From assembly GCA_030425925.1 (NCBI GenBank), contig JAUHZO010000004.1, forward strand, positions 62,001 through 126,000: a DNA stretch of 64,000 nucleotides, written 5' to 3'. The position numbers and the translations under genes are program-made. The notes beneath the pieces are model-generated. The model had not been told where the DNA came from and made no database searches. It saw only the letters and a program-made list of their open reading frames with translations. This DNA comes from Alphaproteobacteria bacterium. Lineage in GTDB: Bacteria > Pseudomonadota > Alphaproteobacteria > Rhodobacterales > Rhodobacteraceae. Below, piece after piece: positions 46,856 to 55,099 of this stretch; within the stretch, counting starts at the first letter, position 1; every line of letters begins with the position of its first letter.

Positions 46856-49224
46856 CCGGACCGGCTTTGATCTTTGACAAACCCAACGCCTATATCGGCC
46901 AGTCCACGCCGCGTGCGGACACCAACCGCCTTCTGGAAGGCCGCGGGCGCTTTGTGGACGACATCCAGTTGCCGCGCATGTTGCATGCCGCCTTCCTGCG
47001 CTCGCCTTATGCCCATGCCGAGATCCGCGGGCTGGACACGTCGGCGGCCAAAGCGGCACCCGGTGTTGTGCGGGTGCTGACCGGGGCCGATCTGGAGGGC
47101 GTCGTAGAGCCTTACGTGGGCGTGTTGACCCATCTGAAGGGCCTGCGCAGCGCGCCGCAGATGCCCTTGGCCGTGGACCGCGCCCGCTGGCAGGGAGAGC
47201 CGCTGGCCATGGTCCTTGCCCGCTCCCGCGCCGAGGCCGAAGACGCCGCCGCGCTGATCGAGGCCGATCTGGACCCGATCCCGGCGGCATGCGACGCCGA
47301 AACCGCGCTGGACCCGGACGCGCCGGTGATCCATCCGGAGTTCGGCTCGAACCTGGCCTGGGAACGGCTGGTGGATGTGGGCGACGTGGACGCGGCCTTT
47401 GCGCGTGACGATGTGCAGGTGGTCAGCCGCACCCTGCGCTTTGGCCGCCACACCGGCGTGACGCTGGAAACCCGCGCAGCGGTGGCAGAATACGACCCGT
47501 CCGAGGACCGCCTGACCTTTCATTACTCCGGTCAGGCCCCGCACATGATGCAGTTCATCTTTGCCAAACATCTGGGGCTGGCCGAGGAAAACGTGCGTGT
47601 GGTGGCCAATGATGTGGGCGGTTCTTTCGGGATCAAGATCCACACCTATGGCGACGAGGTGGCGACCGCTGCCGCCGCCAAGCTGCTGGGACGTCCGGTC
47701 AAGTTCGTGGCGGACCGCTATGAAAGCTTCCTGTCCGACATCCACGCCCGCGATCACGTGGTCGAGGCGCGCATGGCGGTGGACAAGGCGGGCAAGATCG
47801 TCGCTCTGGACTTTGACGATCTGACGGGGATCGGGCCCTATTCGATGTATCCCCGCACCTCTGCCATCGAAGCCAACCAGGTGCTGAACCTGACCGGCGC
47901 GCCCTATGATCTTGAGAACTACCGCGCGCGGGGCCGTGTGGTGTTCCAGAACAAGAACATGATGTGCCAGTACCGCGCCGTGGGCCACCCCATCGCCATG
48001 GCGATCTGCGACGGGCTGCTGGAAGACGCCGCCGCCAAGATCGGCATGGACGTGGTCGAGATGCGTCGCGTGAACCTGATGCGCGATGACAGCTATCCGC
48101 GCGCCTCGGCGTCGGGCATGAAGCTGGACGACCTGTCGCATCAGAAGGCGCTGAACGTGCTGGTCGAAACGATGGGCTATGACGCCCTGCGCGCTGAACA
48201 GGCAGAGCTGCGGGCGCGGGGCGTCTATCGCGGGATCGGCTTTGTGTCGATGGTCGAGGTCACCAACCCGTCTCCCATGTTCTACGGCATCGGCGGCGCG
48301 CCCATCGCCAGCCAGGATGGCGCGACGGTGCGGCTGGATGCGGGGGGCGGGCTGCGGGTGTCCTCTTCGGTGACCGAGCAGGGCCAGGGCACCAACGCGA
48401 TCCTGGCCCAGATCGCCGCAGGCGTCTTTGGCGTGCCCATCGAGCGCGTCACCGTGACCACCGGCGACACCGACACCGTGCCTTACGGCGGCGGCACATG
48501 GGCCTCGCGCGGGGCGGGGATCGGTGGCGAGGCGATGCTGCAGGCAGCCCACGCGCTGAAGGAACAGGTGCTGGAGGTGGCGGCAGTGATGCTCCAGAGC
48601 GACGCCGCCACGCTGGATATCCAGAACGGCTCCGTGGTGGATGGCAGCGGGGCGCGGATGACCCTCTCGGACCTGGCGCGCACGGTCTATTACCGCGGCA
48701 ACGAGCTGCCGTCGGACCTCAAGCCCGAACTGATCGCCACGCGGCACTACCGGGTGACGGATTTCCCCTTTGTCTTCACCAATGGCGCGATGGCCGCACA
48801 TGTGGAGGTGGACACCGAGACCGGGTTGGTGAAGGTGCTGAACTTCTGGGCGGTCGAGGATTGCGGGCGCGTCATCAACCCCAAGCTGGTGGACGAACAG
48901 GTGCGTGGCGGCGTGGTTCAGGGCATTGGCGGCGCGCTGTACGAGGAGTGCATCTATTCCGAGGACGGCCAGCTGATGAACGCGACGATGGCGGATTACC
49001 TCGTGCCGATGGCGGTGGAGATGCCGGATATCGTGGTCCGACATGTCGAGACGCCCACCAAGACCTCTGTGCTGGGGGCAAAGGGTGCGGGCGAGGCTGG
49101 CACCGGCGGCGCACCGGCGGCGGTGATGAACGCGGTCAACGACGCCTTGCGCCCGTTGGGGGCGACGCTGTGGCAGATGCCGATGACGCCGGAGCGGATA
49201 CTGAAGGCCCTGGGCAAAGTGTGA
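46852..49224 (+). CDS. Molybdenum hydroxylase large subunit (molybdopterin-binding)
   Basis: 790 residues of the xanthine-oxidase family. Motifs are NDVGGSFGIK, the terminal GAGEAGTGG with active-site Glu748, and EQGQGTNAI. The substrate-pocket loop reads YRAVGHPIA (residues 374-382) where most relatives have YRGAGRPEA. This differs from the CO-dehydrogenase loop, so CO oxidation is not predicted. Hydroxylation of a ring carbon next to nitrogen is the usual chemistry of this type. Its acceptor and exact substrate are unknown. No XdhC or MobA maturation gene is nearby. Confidence 0.85.
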   Translation: MTGPALIFDKPNAYIGQSTPRADTNRLLEGRGRFVDDIQLPRMLHAAFLRSPYAHAEIRGLDTSAAKAAPGVVRVLTGADLEGVVEPYVGVLTHLKGLRSAPQMPLAVDRARWQGEPLAMVLARSRAEAEDAAALIEADLDPIPAACDAETALDPDAPVIHPEFGSNLAWERLVDVGDVDAAFARDDVQVVSRTLRFGRHTGVTLETRAAVAEYDPSEDRLTFHYSGQAPHMMQFIFAKHLGLAEENVRVVANDVGGSFGIKIHTYGDEVATAAAAKLLGRPVKFVADRYESFLSDIHARDHVVEARMAVDKAGKIVALDFDDLTGIGPYSMYPRTSAIEANQVLNLTGAPYDLENYRARGRVVFQNKNMMCQYRAVGHPIAMAICDGLLEDAAAKIGMDVVEMRRVNLMRDDSYPRASASGMKLDDLSHQKALNVLVETMGYDALRAEQAELRARGVYRGIGFVSMVEVTNPSPMFYGIGGAPIASQDGATVRLDAGGGLRVSSSVTEQGQGTNAILAQIAAGVFGVPIERVTVTTGDTDTVPYGGGTWASRGAGIGGEAMLQAAHALKEQVLEVAAVMLQSDAATLDIQNGSVVDGSGARMTLSDLARTVYYRGNELPSDLKPELIATRHYRVTDFPFVFTNGAMAAHVEVDTETGLVKVLNFWAVEDCGRVINPKLVDEQVRGGVVQGIGGALYEECIYSEDGQLMNATMADYLVPMAVEMPDIVVRHVETPTKTSVLGAKGAGEAGTGGAPAAVMNAVNDALRPLGATLWQMPMTPERILKALGKV

Positions 49225-49241
49225 CGGCAAGGAAAGGGGGC

Positions 49242-49282
49242 GGCGGGGTAAACCCCGCCCTACAGCGTCGGTTGTAGGGCGG
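49242..49282. repeat. Two overlapping GC-rich hairpins (REP-like) after the Mo-hydroxylase operon
   Basis: GGCGGGG-TAAA-CCCCGCC (49242-49259) overlaps a second stem, CCGCCCTACA paired with TGTAGGGCGG (49255-49282). The two cannot form together. The second contains GTAGGG, resembling the GTAGGATGGG arms of the palindromes at 16.9 and 25.5 kb. No T-run is present. It lies 18 bases after the large-subunit stop and may end that transcript. Confidence 0.7.
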
Positions 49283-49329
49283 CGTTCGCCCCGCCATGCC
49301 GGGCCTGACGCCCGCGTCTGTGCAACGTC

Positions 49330-49350
49330 GTCCCGGGCCTGACCCGGGAC
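49330..49350. repeat. Inverted repeat GTCCCGGG-N5-CCCGGGAC
   Basis: A perfect 8-bp stem with loop CCTGA, eight bases from the stop of the convergent cupin gene. It is of the GTCCCGGG-type found repeatedly between genes of many alphaproteobacteria. It could be a two-way terminator between the large-subunit gene and the cupin gene. Confidence 0.65.
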
Positions 49351-49357
49351 CTCCCGC

Positions 49358-49891
49358 TCAGTTTTCTTCCAGATCGCCCTCCTCGTTCACCCGCAGGCCC
49401 GTGGCGTGGCTCGCCTCCAGGATTTTCGGCGCCCAATCCACCCGGCCGCCATCCTCGGTCTCTGCCTTGGAGCCGATGATCGCCATCAGCATCCCGTGCG
49501 ACTCGCCGATGTTGCGAAAGCCGCGAAAAACCCCTGGCGGGAAAGAGATCACGTCGAACGGGTCCAGCTCGATCTCCTGGTCGCCGTCTTCCCCCCAATA
49601 CGCCGCCCAGCGCCCGATCAGCGGAATGAAGACCTCGATAGTCTCATGCGCGTGCAGTGCCGCGCCCTTGCCCGGCTCCGCCCCGACATAGGTGATCGAG
49701 AAATAGCGCGCGTCCCGGATCGCCGGGGCAAGCGAGGCATCCTCGGTCACGCCGCGGCCGATGACATTGTAGATGTCGCGGGCAAATTCCGGCAGGCGCG
49801 TGTCGACAAAGGCCTGCTTCGACGGGGTCATCTCGCCGAACCGCGCCACGCGCGACAGCATTTCTTCCCGGGTGACGGTCACGATTTCCAT
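49358..49891 (-). CDS. Cupin-domain protein, second copy
   Basis: 177 residues with a single cupin fold. Likely metal residues are in ALHAHETIEVFIPL (HxH with following Glu), FDVISFPPGVFRGFRNIG and the next histidine in ESHG. It is not a close copy of the 40.5 kb cupin. The start MEIVTVTREEM has GGAGAC upstream. It runs with dctP (53-base gap), so it belongs to the same transport/catabolic transcript. Function unknown; a small non-heme dioxygenase or a quercetinase-like sensor are options. Confidence 0.72.
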   Translation of the reverse strand: MEIVTVTREEMLSRVARFGEMTPSKQAFVDTRLPEFARDIYNVIGRGVTEDASLAPAIRDARYFSITYVGAEPGKGAALHAHETIEVFIPLIGRWAAYWGEDGDQEIELDPFDVISFPPGVFRGFRNIGESHGMLMAIIGSKAETEDGGRVDWAPKILEASHATGLRVNEEGDLEEN

Positions 49892-49944
49892 GGCTTGTCT
49901 CCAGAAGGAAAACGGGCGGCCCCCCTGGCCGCCCGTCCGGGTCA

Positions 49945-51000
49945 TCACTCGATGCTGTAGGCCACCGGCATTTCGTAGCCGGCATCCGCCACGGCCTGCA
50001 GATAGGCCTTCATGACATCCGAACCCGGCATGCCGCGGCCATCGGCCTCCTTTGCCTGCTGGTTCGGGAAGGAAGCCAGCGACGCCGCCCAGCCGGCGCG
50101 CGCCTCGGCGCTGAGTTCCTTGATCTCGGCCCCCACTTCGGCCAGCCCCTTGAGGCCCGATTCCTGACGCGCGTTCAGCGAGGCCCCGGCCTGTGCCTCA
50201 TAGGCGCGGCCCACATCCATCAGGATCTGCTGCAGGTCTTCGGGCAGCGAGTTGAACTTGCGCTCGTTCATGGTCAGGGCGTTCACGCCCATCGCGCCAA
50301 AGCCGATCAGCGTGTAATGCGGCGAAGGTTCATAGAACTTGAAGCCCAGATAGGCCGACGGGAACATCAGCCAGCCATTGTAGACCCCGGTCGACAGCGA
50401 CAGGTAGCCGTCGGGCAGGGTCGACTGCACCGGCACCGCGCCTGCAAATTCCAGCCAGGGCAGGTTCGGCCCCGCGCCGCCGATCTTGACGCCCTTGAGG
50501 TCGTCCACGGTGTCCCACGGATCGGTGGTGCCGAGGTGGTAGTTGTCCCAGCCGTGCAGGCCCAGCAGAACCTGGTCGTATTCGGCGGTGAACTGTTCGG
50601 TCAGCCAGGGCTGCGCGTCATAGGTCGCGCGGACGGTGGCCATGGCCTGTTCGGAATCCTGCGGGCCAAACGGCGCGTAATAGGGGAAGTTGTGCAGGAA
50701 CAGCTTGGCCGGTTCGAAGCAGATGCAATAGGCCCCGATGTCGAGAATGCCGTTCTGCACGGATTCCAGCGTTTCCGCCACGCCCGCAATCGCGCCGCCA
50801 TAGCCTTCGACGAACTCCACGGTGTGGCCCGCCTCGGCGGCGCGCTTCTTGACTTCGGGTACAAAGAAATTGGCGACATCGGCGACATAGACCGCCGGAC
50901 CGTTGGGGTGGCCCGAGCCGATGCGGAACGTGAAGTTGTCGGCGGCAACTGCGCCTGCCGCCACGCTGCAAGCCAGCGCCACCGAAAGTGTCTTGATCAT
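49945..51000 (-). CDS. TRAP transporter substrate-binding protein DctP family
   Basis: 351-residue periplasmic solute receptor with a signal peptide (MIKTLSVALACSVAAGAVA, cleavage near residue 20). The DctP domain includes the conserved GVKIGGAGPNLPWLEFAG and LSTGVYNGWLMFPSAYLG segments. Three features set it apart from C4-dicarboxylate receptors: an unusual GYGGAIAGVAE stretch, aromatic richness and a cysteine-containing ICFEP. It faces dctQ-dctM across a 219-base gap with two operator-like sites. It probably binds the cluster's substrate. Confidence 0.85.
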   Translation of the reverse strand: MIKTLSVALACSVAAGAVAADNFTFRIGSGHPNGPAVYVADVANFFVPEVKKRAAEAGHTVEFVEGYGGAIAGVAETLESVQNGILDIGAYCICFEPAKLFLHNFPYYAPFGPQDSEQAMATVRATYDAQPWLTEQFTAEYDQVLLGLHGWDNYHLGTTDPWDTVDDLKGVKIGGAGPNLPWLEFAGAVPVQSTLPDGYLSLSTGVYNGWLMFPSAYLGFKFYEPSPHYTLIGFGAMGVNALTMNERKFNSLPEDLQQILMDVGRAYEAQAGASLNARQESGLKGLAEVGAEIKELSAEARAGWAASLASFPNQQAKEADGRGMPGSDVMKAYLQAVADAGYEMPVAYSIE

Positions 51001-51040
51001 TGTAGTCCTCCCATGACCATCAGCCCGTTGCCGGGCTTTA

Positions 51041-51056
51041 TTTATCACTCGTTAAA
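51041..51056. promoter_or_regulatory. Candidate TetR operator, site 4 (dctP side)
   Basis: TTTATCACTCGTTAAA, with flanks extending the symmetry to TATTTA-N8-TAAATA (six-base perfect arms). It lies 41 bases upstream of dctP. Site 5 is 96 bases away in the same gap. Confidence 0.55.
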
Positions 51057-51136
51057 TACCACACAGATTTTCCCACCGGTCAAGCGGCATCCTCCCGCCG
51101 CGTTTCAATTCAGGCGCGACAGCGCCGGGGCATTTA

Positions 51137-51152
51137 TTTATCGACCGCTAAG
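51137..51152. promoter_or_regulatory. Candidate TetR operator, site 5 (dctQ side)
   Basis: TTTATCGACCGCTAAG, preceded by TA so that the left arm TATTTATCG matches site 4. It stands eight bases before a possible -35 element TTGACG (51160-51165) and 68 bases before dctQ. A bound regulator here would block polymerase. No clear -10 was found. Confidence 0.5.
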
Positions 51153-51219
51153 TTGCGGCTTGACGCACTGCCCGGTTCGTTTAGCGTGTCGCAAAAAAGA
51201 CACCATCGGGAGGATCACC

Positions 51220-51744
51220 ATGACGGCTGCCGTCCGGCTCGCACGGGCCATCCACATCTTTTCGGCCTTCTGGACGCTGGCCCTGGCCGTCCTGATCTTT
51301 GCCGACGTGACCGGGCGCGAATTCCTGAACCAGCCGGTCCCCGGAACCAAGGAAATCCTGCAGAACTCGGTTGTGGCGATCACCTTTCTGCAGATCCCGC
51401 TGGCGATCTATTCGGGATCGATGCTGCGCACCTCGATCTTTTCCGATGCGCTGCCGCCGATCGGACGCCGGATCCTGCGCACCTTCGGCAGCCTGTTGGG
51501 GCTGGCGCTGTTCATGGGCCTGCTCTGGAGCACCTGGCCGTCGTTCTGGGATGCCTACCGCATCGGCGAATACGAAGGCGAAGGCGCGTTGCGCGTGGCC
51601 ACCTGGCCGGTGCGCGGCACCGTTCTGGCGATCTCGGTCTTCGGGTTCTTCGCCTACCTGTCGATGATCTGGTTCGACTGGACCGGACAGCTGGAAAATG
51701 AAGACGCGGCACCGGGCACCGGCCTGTCGGGCATGAAGGTCTGA
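51220..51744 (+). CDS. TRAP transporter small permease DctQ family
   Basis: 174 residues with four membrane helices and the family segment VFADVTGREFLNQPVPGTKE-like FADVTGREFLNQPVPGTKEI. It pairs with the large permease that follows after ten bases. The ATG at 51220 has GGGAGGA six bases upstream. Together with dctP and dctM it makes a sodium-driven importer for a carboxylate-like or heteroaromatic compound. Confidence 0.85.
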   Translation: MTAAVRLARAIHIFSAFWTLALAVLIFADVTGREFLNQPVPGTKEILQNSVVAITFLQIPLAIYSGSMLRTSIFSDALPPIGRRILRTFGSLLGLALFMGLLWSTWPSFWDAYRIGEYEGEGALRVATWPVRGTVLAISVFGFFAYLSMIWFDWTGQLENEDAAPGTGLSGMKV

Positions 51745-51754
51745 GGGCGGAACG

Positions 51755-53071
51755 ATGGGTGGTGATATCGTTCTTTGGATGCTTGGCCTTCTGGTCGTCT
51801 TCATCGTTCTGGGCGTGCATATCGGCGTGGCGCTGGCCGTCACCTCGGCGCTGGGCGTCTGGCTGATCCTGGGCAGTTTCGAAGCGGCCGTGTCGATCCT
51901 TGGCAACACCGCCTACGAGGCGGTGCGCAAGGATGTCTTTGCGGTGATCCCGCTTTTCGTGCTGATGGGGGACATCATATCGCGATCGGGCGCGGCGGGT
52001 GACCTGTACCGCATCTGCGACCGCACGCTCAAGCGCCTGCCGGGCCGTCTGGCCATTGCGACCATCAGCGGCAACACCGTGTTTGCGGCGGTGACAGGGG
52101 TATCCATCGCCTCGGCCGCTGCGTTCTCGCGGATCGCCTATCCCGAGATGATGAAGGTGGGGTATCGTCAGAGCTTTGCCCTGGGGGCGGTCGCCGGCTC
52201 GGCCTGCCTGGGGATGCTGATCCCGCCATCGGTGCTGCTGATCGTCTGGGCGATCCTGACCGAAATGTCGGTGGGGGCGCTGTTCATCGCGGGCATCATT
52301 CCGGGGATCGTGCTGGCACTGCTGTTTGTCGGCTATGTGGTCATCGCCGCGATCCGCGCGCCCGACATCGCGCCGCCCTTCCAGGATGACCTTGTCAAAC
52401 TGACCCCGGAAGAGCTGCGCTCGGAACTGGTGGGCGGGCTTGGCATCCTGGGGCTGATCATGCTGGTGATCGGCGGTATCTGGACCGGCTTCTTCACCCC
52501 GACCGAGGCCGCGGGCTTTGGCGCGCTGGGCGCCTTGGTGATCGGGCTGATCAAGGGCATGCGGCTGCCCGACGTGGTCGAGGCGATCATCCAGGCCGGC
52601 CGCACCACGGCCCCCATCATGTTCCTTCTGATCACCGCGCAGATGTATTCGCGGCTGCTGGCCATCGGCGGCGCGGTCAACTTCATCCAGGGCATGTTCC
52701 TGGATGTCGGGCTGGAGCCTTGGCAGATCATCGGCCTGATGATCCTGATCTGGATCGTGCTGGGCATGTTGATCGACTCGGTTTCGATCATCCTGCTGAC
52801 TGTGCCGATCTTTGCCCCCATCGCCATGGTGCTGGGGCTTGATCCGGTGGCCTTTGCCATCTTTGGCATCCTCATCATCGAGGCCGGGCTGCTGACACCG
52901 CCCTTCGGGCTGCTTGTCTATACGGTGCGGGGATCGGTGCCCGACGAGACGGCAACGCTGGGCAAGATCTTTGCCGGGTCGTTCCCGTATTTCCTGCTGA
53001 TCCTGCTGGCCGGGATGCTGGTGCTCTGGTTCCCCTGGCTGGCCACGATCCTGCCGGAACTGATGCTGTAG
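51755..53071 (+). CDS. TRAP transporter large permease DctM family
   Basis: 438 residues with about 12 hydrophobic helices. Motifs are SIASAAAFSRIAYPEM, GMLIPPSVLLIVWAI and LVIGGIWTGFFTPTEAAGFGA, all typical for DctM. It follows dctQ after ten bases. Downstream, 53081-53105 contains a GC-rich stem (GGGGCG paired with CGCCCC) that may end the transcript. Confidence 0.92.
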   Translation: MGGDIVLWMLGLLVVFIVLGVHIGVALAVTSALGVWLILGSFEAAVSILGNTAYEAVRKDVFAVIPLFVLMGDIISRSGAAGDLYRICDRTLKRLPGRLAIATISGNTVFAAVTGVSIASAAAFSRIAYPEMMKVGYRQSFALGAVAGSACLGMLIPPSVLLIVWAILTEMSVGALFIAGIIPGIVLALLFVGYVVIAAIRAPDIAPPFQDDLVKLTPEELRSELVGGLGILGLIMLVIGGIWTGFFTPTEAAGFGALGALVIGLIKGMRLPDVVEAIIQAGRTTAPIMFLLITAQMYSRLLAIGGAVNFIQGMFLDVGLEPWQIIGLMILIWIVLGMLIDSVSIILLTVPIFAPIAMVLGLDPVAFAIFGILIIEAGLLTPPFGLLVYTVRGSVPDETATLGKIFAGSFPYFLLILLAGMLVLWFPWLATILPELML

Positions 53072-53209
53072 CGGTTCGGGGGGCGACGCCACGGCACGCC
53101 CCTCTGCGCTTTGCATGGTATCCGATTTCCTGATCTTCAGGCTCAGCGAAAATGATTGTTCCGAATAGACATCGCGCACTAACCTTTGTCGAAATCAAGG
53201 GAGACGCTC

Positions 53210-54313
53210 ATGGAACTTGGCTTTTTCACCATGCCGATTCATCCGCTGGACAAGGACTGGCGGCAATCGCTGAAGGAAGACCGCGAGGCGTTTCTGCTGG
53301 CGGACGACCTGGGCTTTACCGAGGCCTATGTCGGTGAACACGTCACCGATGCGGCCGAGAACATCACCAGTTGCGCGATGTTCGTGGCTTCGCTGGCCAG
53401 CGCGGTCAAGCAGATGCGCCTGGGCACCGGCACGGTGAACATGCCCAACAGCCACCCCGCCGCGGTGGCCGCGCAGGTGGCGATGCTGGATCACATGCTG
53501 GACGGCCGGTTCAATTTCGGCATCTCGCCCGGCGGGCTGGCGTCCGACGCCGAGGTGTTTGGCAATCTCGACAATGACCGCCAGGCGATGTTCCTCGAAG
53601 GCATCAACACGGTGCTGAAGATCTGGGAAAGCGACGCGCCCTACAATATCGACGGCCAGTTCTGGAAGATCTCGACCGAGCGCACGTCGATGACGGATAT
53701 CGGCCAGGGGATCATGCCCAAGCCGCTGCAGCGCCCGCACCCGCCCATCGTCGTCACCGCGGTTGCGCCCTTTTCCAAGGGGGTGACCGAAGCTGCCGCG
53801 CGCGGCTGGGATCCGATCAGCGCGAATTTCCTGATGCCGCAATGGGTGGCGTCGCACTGGCCGCGCTATGTGGAGGGCTGCGAACGGGTGGGCCGCCCGG
53901 CCGATCCGGCGAATTGGCGCGTGGCCAAGTCGGTCTTTGTGGCCGATGACATGGACACCGCGCGGCGCTACGCCACCGATCCCGACAGCCCCTATGTGTT
54001 CTATTACCGCCAGCTGTTCACCAAGCTGAAGAAGCATGGCCGGATCAACCTGTTCAAGGAACACAAGGACCAGCCGGATGACGAGGTCACGCTGGAGCAT
54101 GTGTGCAACCGCCTGATCATCTGGGGCACGCCCGACAAGGTTGCCGACGAGCTTCTGGCCTTCCGCCAGGAAACCGGTCCGTTCGGCACGCTGCTGGTGG
54201 CCGGCAAGGACTGGGCCGATGCGGAGCTTGCCCGGCGCAGCATGGTGCTGCTGGCCGAGCAGGTGAAGCCGGCGGTGAACGCCGCCGAAGCCGGCAAGGC
54301 CGCCGCGGAATGA
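53210..54313 (+). CDS. LLM-class (luciferase-like) flavin-dependent monooxygenase
   Basis: 367 residues of the bacterial luciferase/F420-FMN group: MELGFFTMPIHP, EHVTDAAENI, GTGTVNMPNSHPA and FNFGISPGG. Such enzymes use reduced FMN supplied by a separate reductase, and a flavin reductase gene lies 3.7 kb downstream. Members can cleave rings or carbon-heteroatom bonds (for example pyridine monooxygenase PyrA). The substrate is not predicted. It overlaps the hydrolase gene by four bases. Confidence 0.82.
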   Translation: MELGFFTMPIHPLDKDWRQSLKEDREAFLLADDLGFTEAYVGEHVTDAAENITSCAMFVASLASAVKQMRLGTGTVNMPNSHPAAVAAQVAMLDHMLDGRFNFGISPGGLASDAEVFGNLDNDRQAMFLEGINTVLKIWESDAPYNIDGQFWKISTERTSMTDIGQGIMPKPLQRPHPPIVVTAVAPFSKGVTEAAARGWDPISANFLMPQWVASHWPRYVEGCERVGRPADPANWRVAKSVFVADDMDTARRYATDPDSPYVFYYRQLFTKLKKHGRINLFKEHKDQPDDEVTLEHVCNRLIIWGTPDKVADELLAFRQETGPFGTLLVAGKDWADAELARRSMVLLAEQVKPAVNAAEAGKAAAE

Positions 54314-55098
54314 GCCGGGTCGAAGTCAACGGCACCGTCCTGAACACGCGCATCGACGGTGACGAAGGGCGGCCCTGGATCGTGCTGTCGAACTCTCTGG
54401 GTTCCAGCCTGGGGATGTGGGATGCGCAGATCGAGGCGCTGCAGGCCCGCTACCGCGTGCTGCGCTACGACACGCGCGGGCATGGCCAGAGCGCGGTGCC
54501 GCCGGGGCCTTACGCGCTGGACGACCTGGTGGCCGACGCCGTGGCGCTGATGGACCATTTCGGCATCGAGACGGCGGACTGGATGGGCCTGTCCTTGGGG
54601 GCGATGACGGGGATGGGGCTGGCGCTGCACCACCCGGGGCGGTTCGGGCGCATGGTGCTGGCCGATGGCCGCGCCGATGCGCCCGAAGGGTTCCGCAAGA
54701 TGTGGGACGACCGCATCGCCCGGATCGCCGAGGGCGGCACCGAGGCGATTGCCGATGCCACCCTGGGCACCTGGCTGACCGAGGCGTTCCGCGCCGCCCA
54801 CCCCGACGAGGCCGTCCGCCTGCGCCAGATGATCGTTGACACACCGGATGCGGGCTATGTCGCCTGCGCCACGGGTCTGAAAGATCTCGACTATCTCCGG
54901 CAGCTGGGCGGGATCGGATTGCCGGTGCTGTATGTCGGCGGCTCGGACGATCCCGGCGCGCCGCCGGCGGTGATGCAGGAAATGGCGGACGCCACGCCCG
55001 GGGCGCGTTTTGTGGAAATCGCCGGGGCGGCACATATCGCAAACATAAACCAGCCGCAGGCCTTCACCGCCGCAATTGCCGGGTTCCTGGAGCTTTGA
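54310..55098 (+). CDS. Alpha/beta hydrolase (PcaD/NicD-like)
   Basis: 262 residues. The catalytic triad is predicted as Ser95 in MGLSLGAMTG, an Asp in GGSDDPGAP and His in AGAAHIANI. The sequence resembles 3-oxoadipate enol-lactonases, but N-formylmaleamate deformylase (NicD) shares the same fold. It overlaps the LLM gene (ATGA) and ends one base from the next gene. It likely opens or hydrolyses the product of the monooxygenase. Confidence 0.8.
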   Translation: MSRVEVNGTVLNTRIDGDEGRPWIVLSNSLGSSLGMWDAQIEALQARYRVLRYDTRGHGQSAVPPGPYALDDLVADAVALMDHFGIETADWMGLSLGAMTGMGLALHHPGRFGRMVLADGRADAPEGFRKMWDDRIARIAEGGTEAIADATLGTWLTEAFRAAHPDEAVRLRQMIVDTPDAGYVACATGLKDLDYLRQLGGIGLPVLYVGGSDDPGAPPAVMQEMADATPGARFVEIAGAAHIANINQPQAFTAAIAGFLEL

Positions 55099-55099
55099 C

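Noticed and set aside
46852-49224. Carbon monoxide dehydrogenase large subunit (CoxL form I).
   Set aside because: The diagnostic AYRCSFR-type active-site loop is absent; the loop here reads YRAVGHPIA.
53125-53145. Sixth TetR-type operator before the LLM gene.
   Set aside because: Only a small CCTGA-TCT-TCAGG dyad is there, with no TTTATCG arm.
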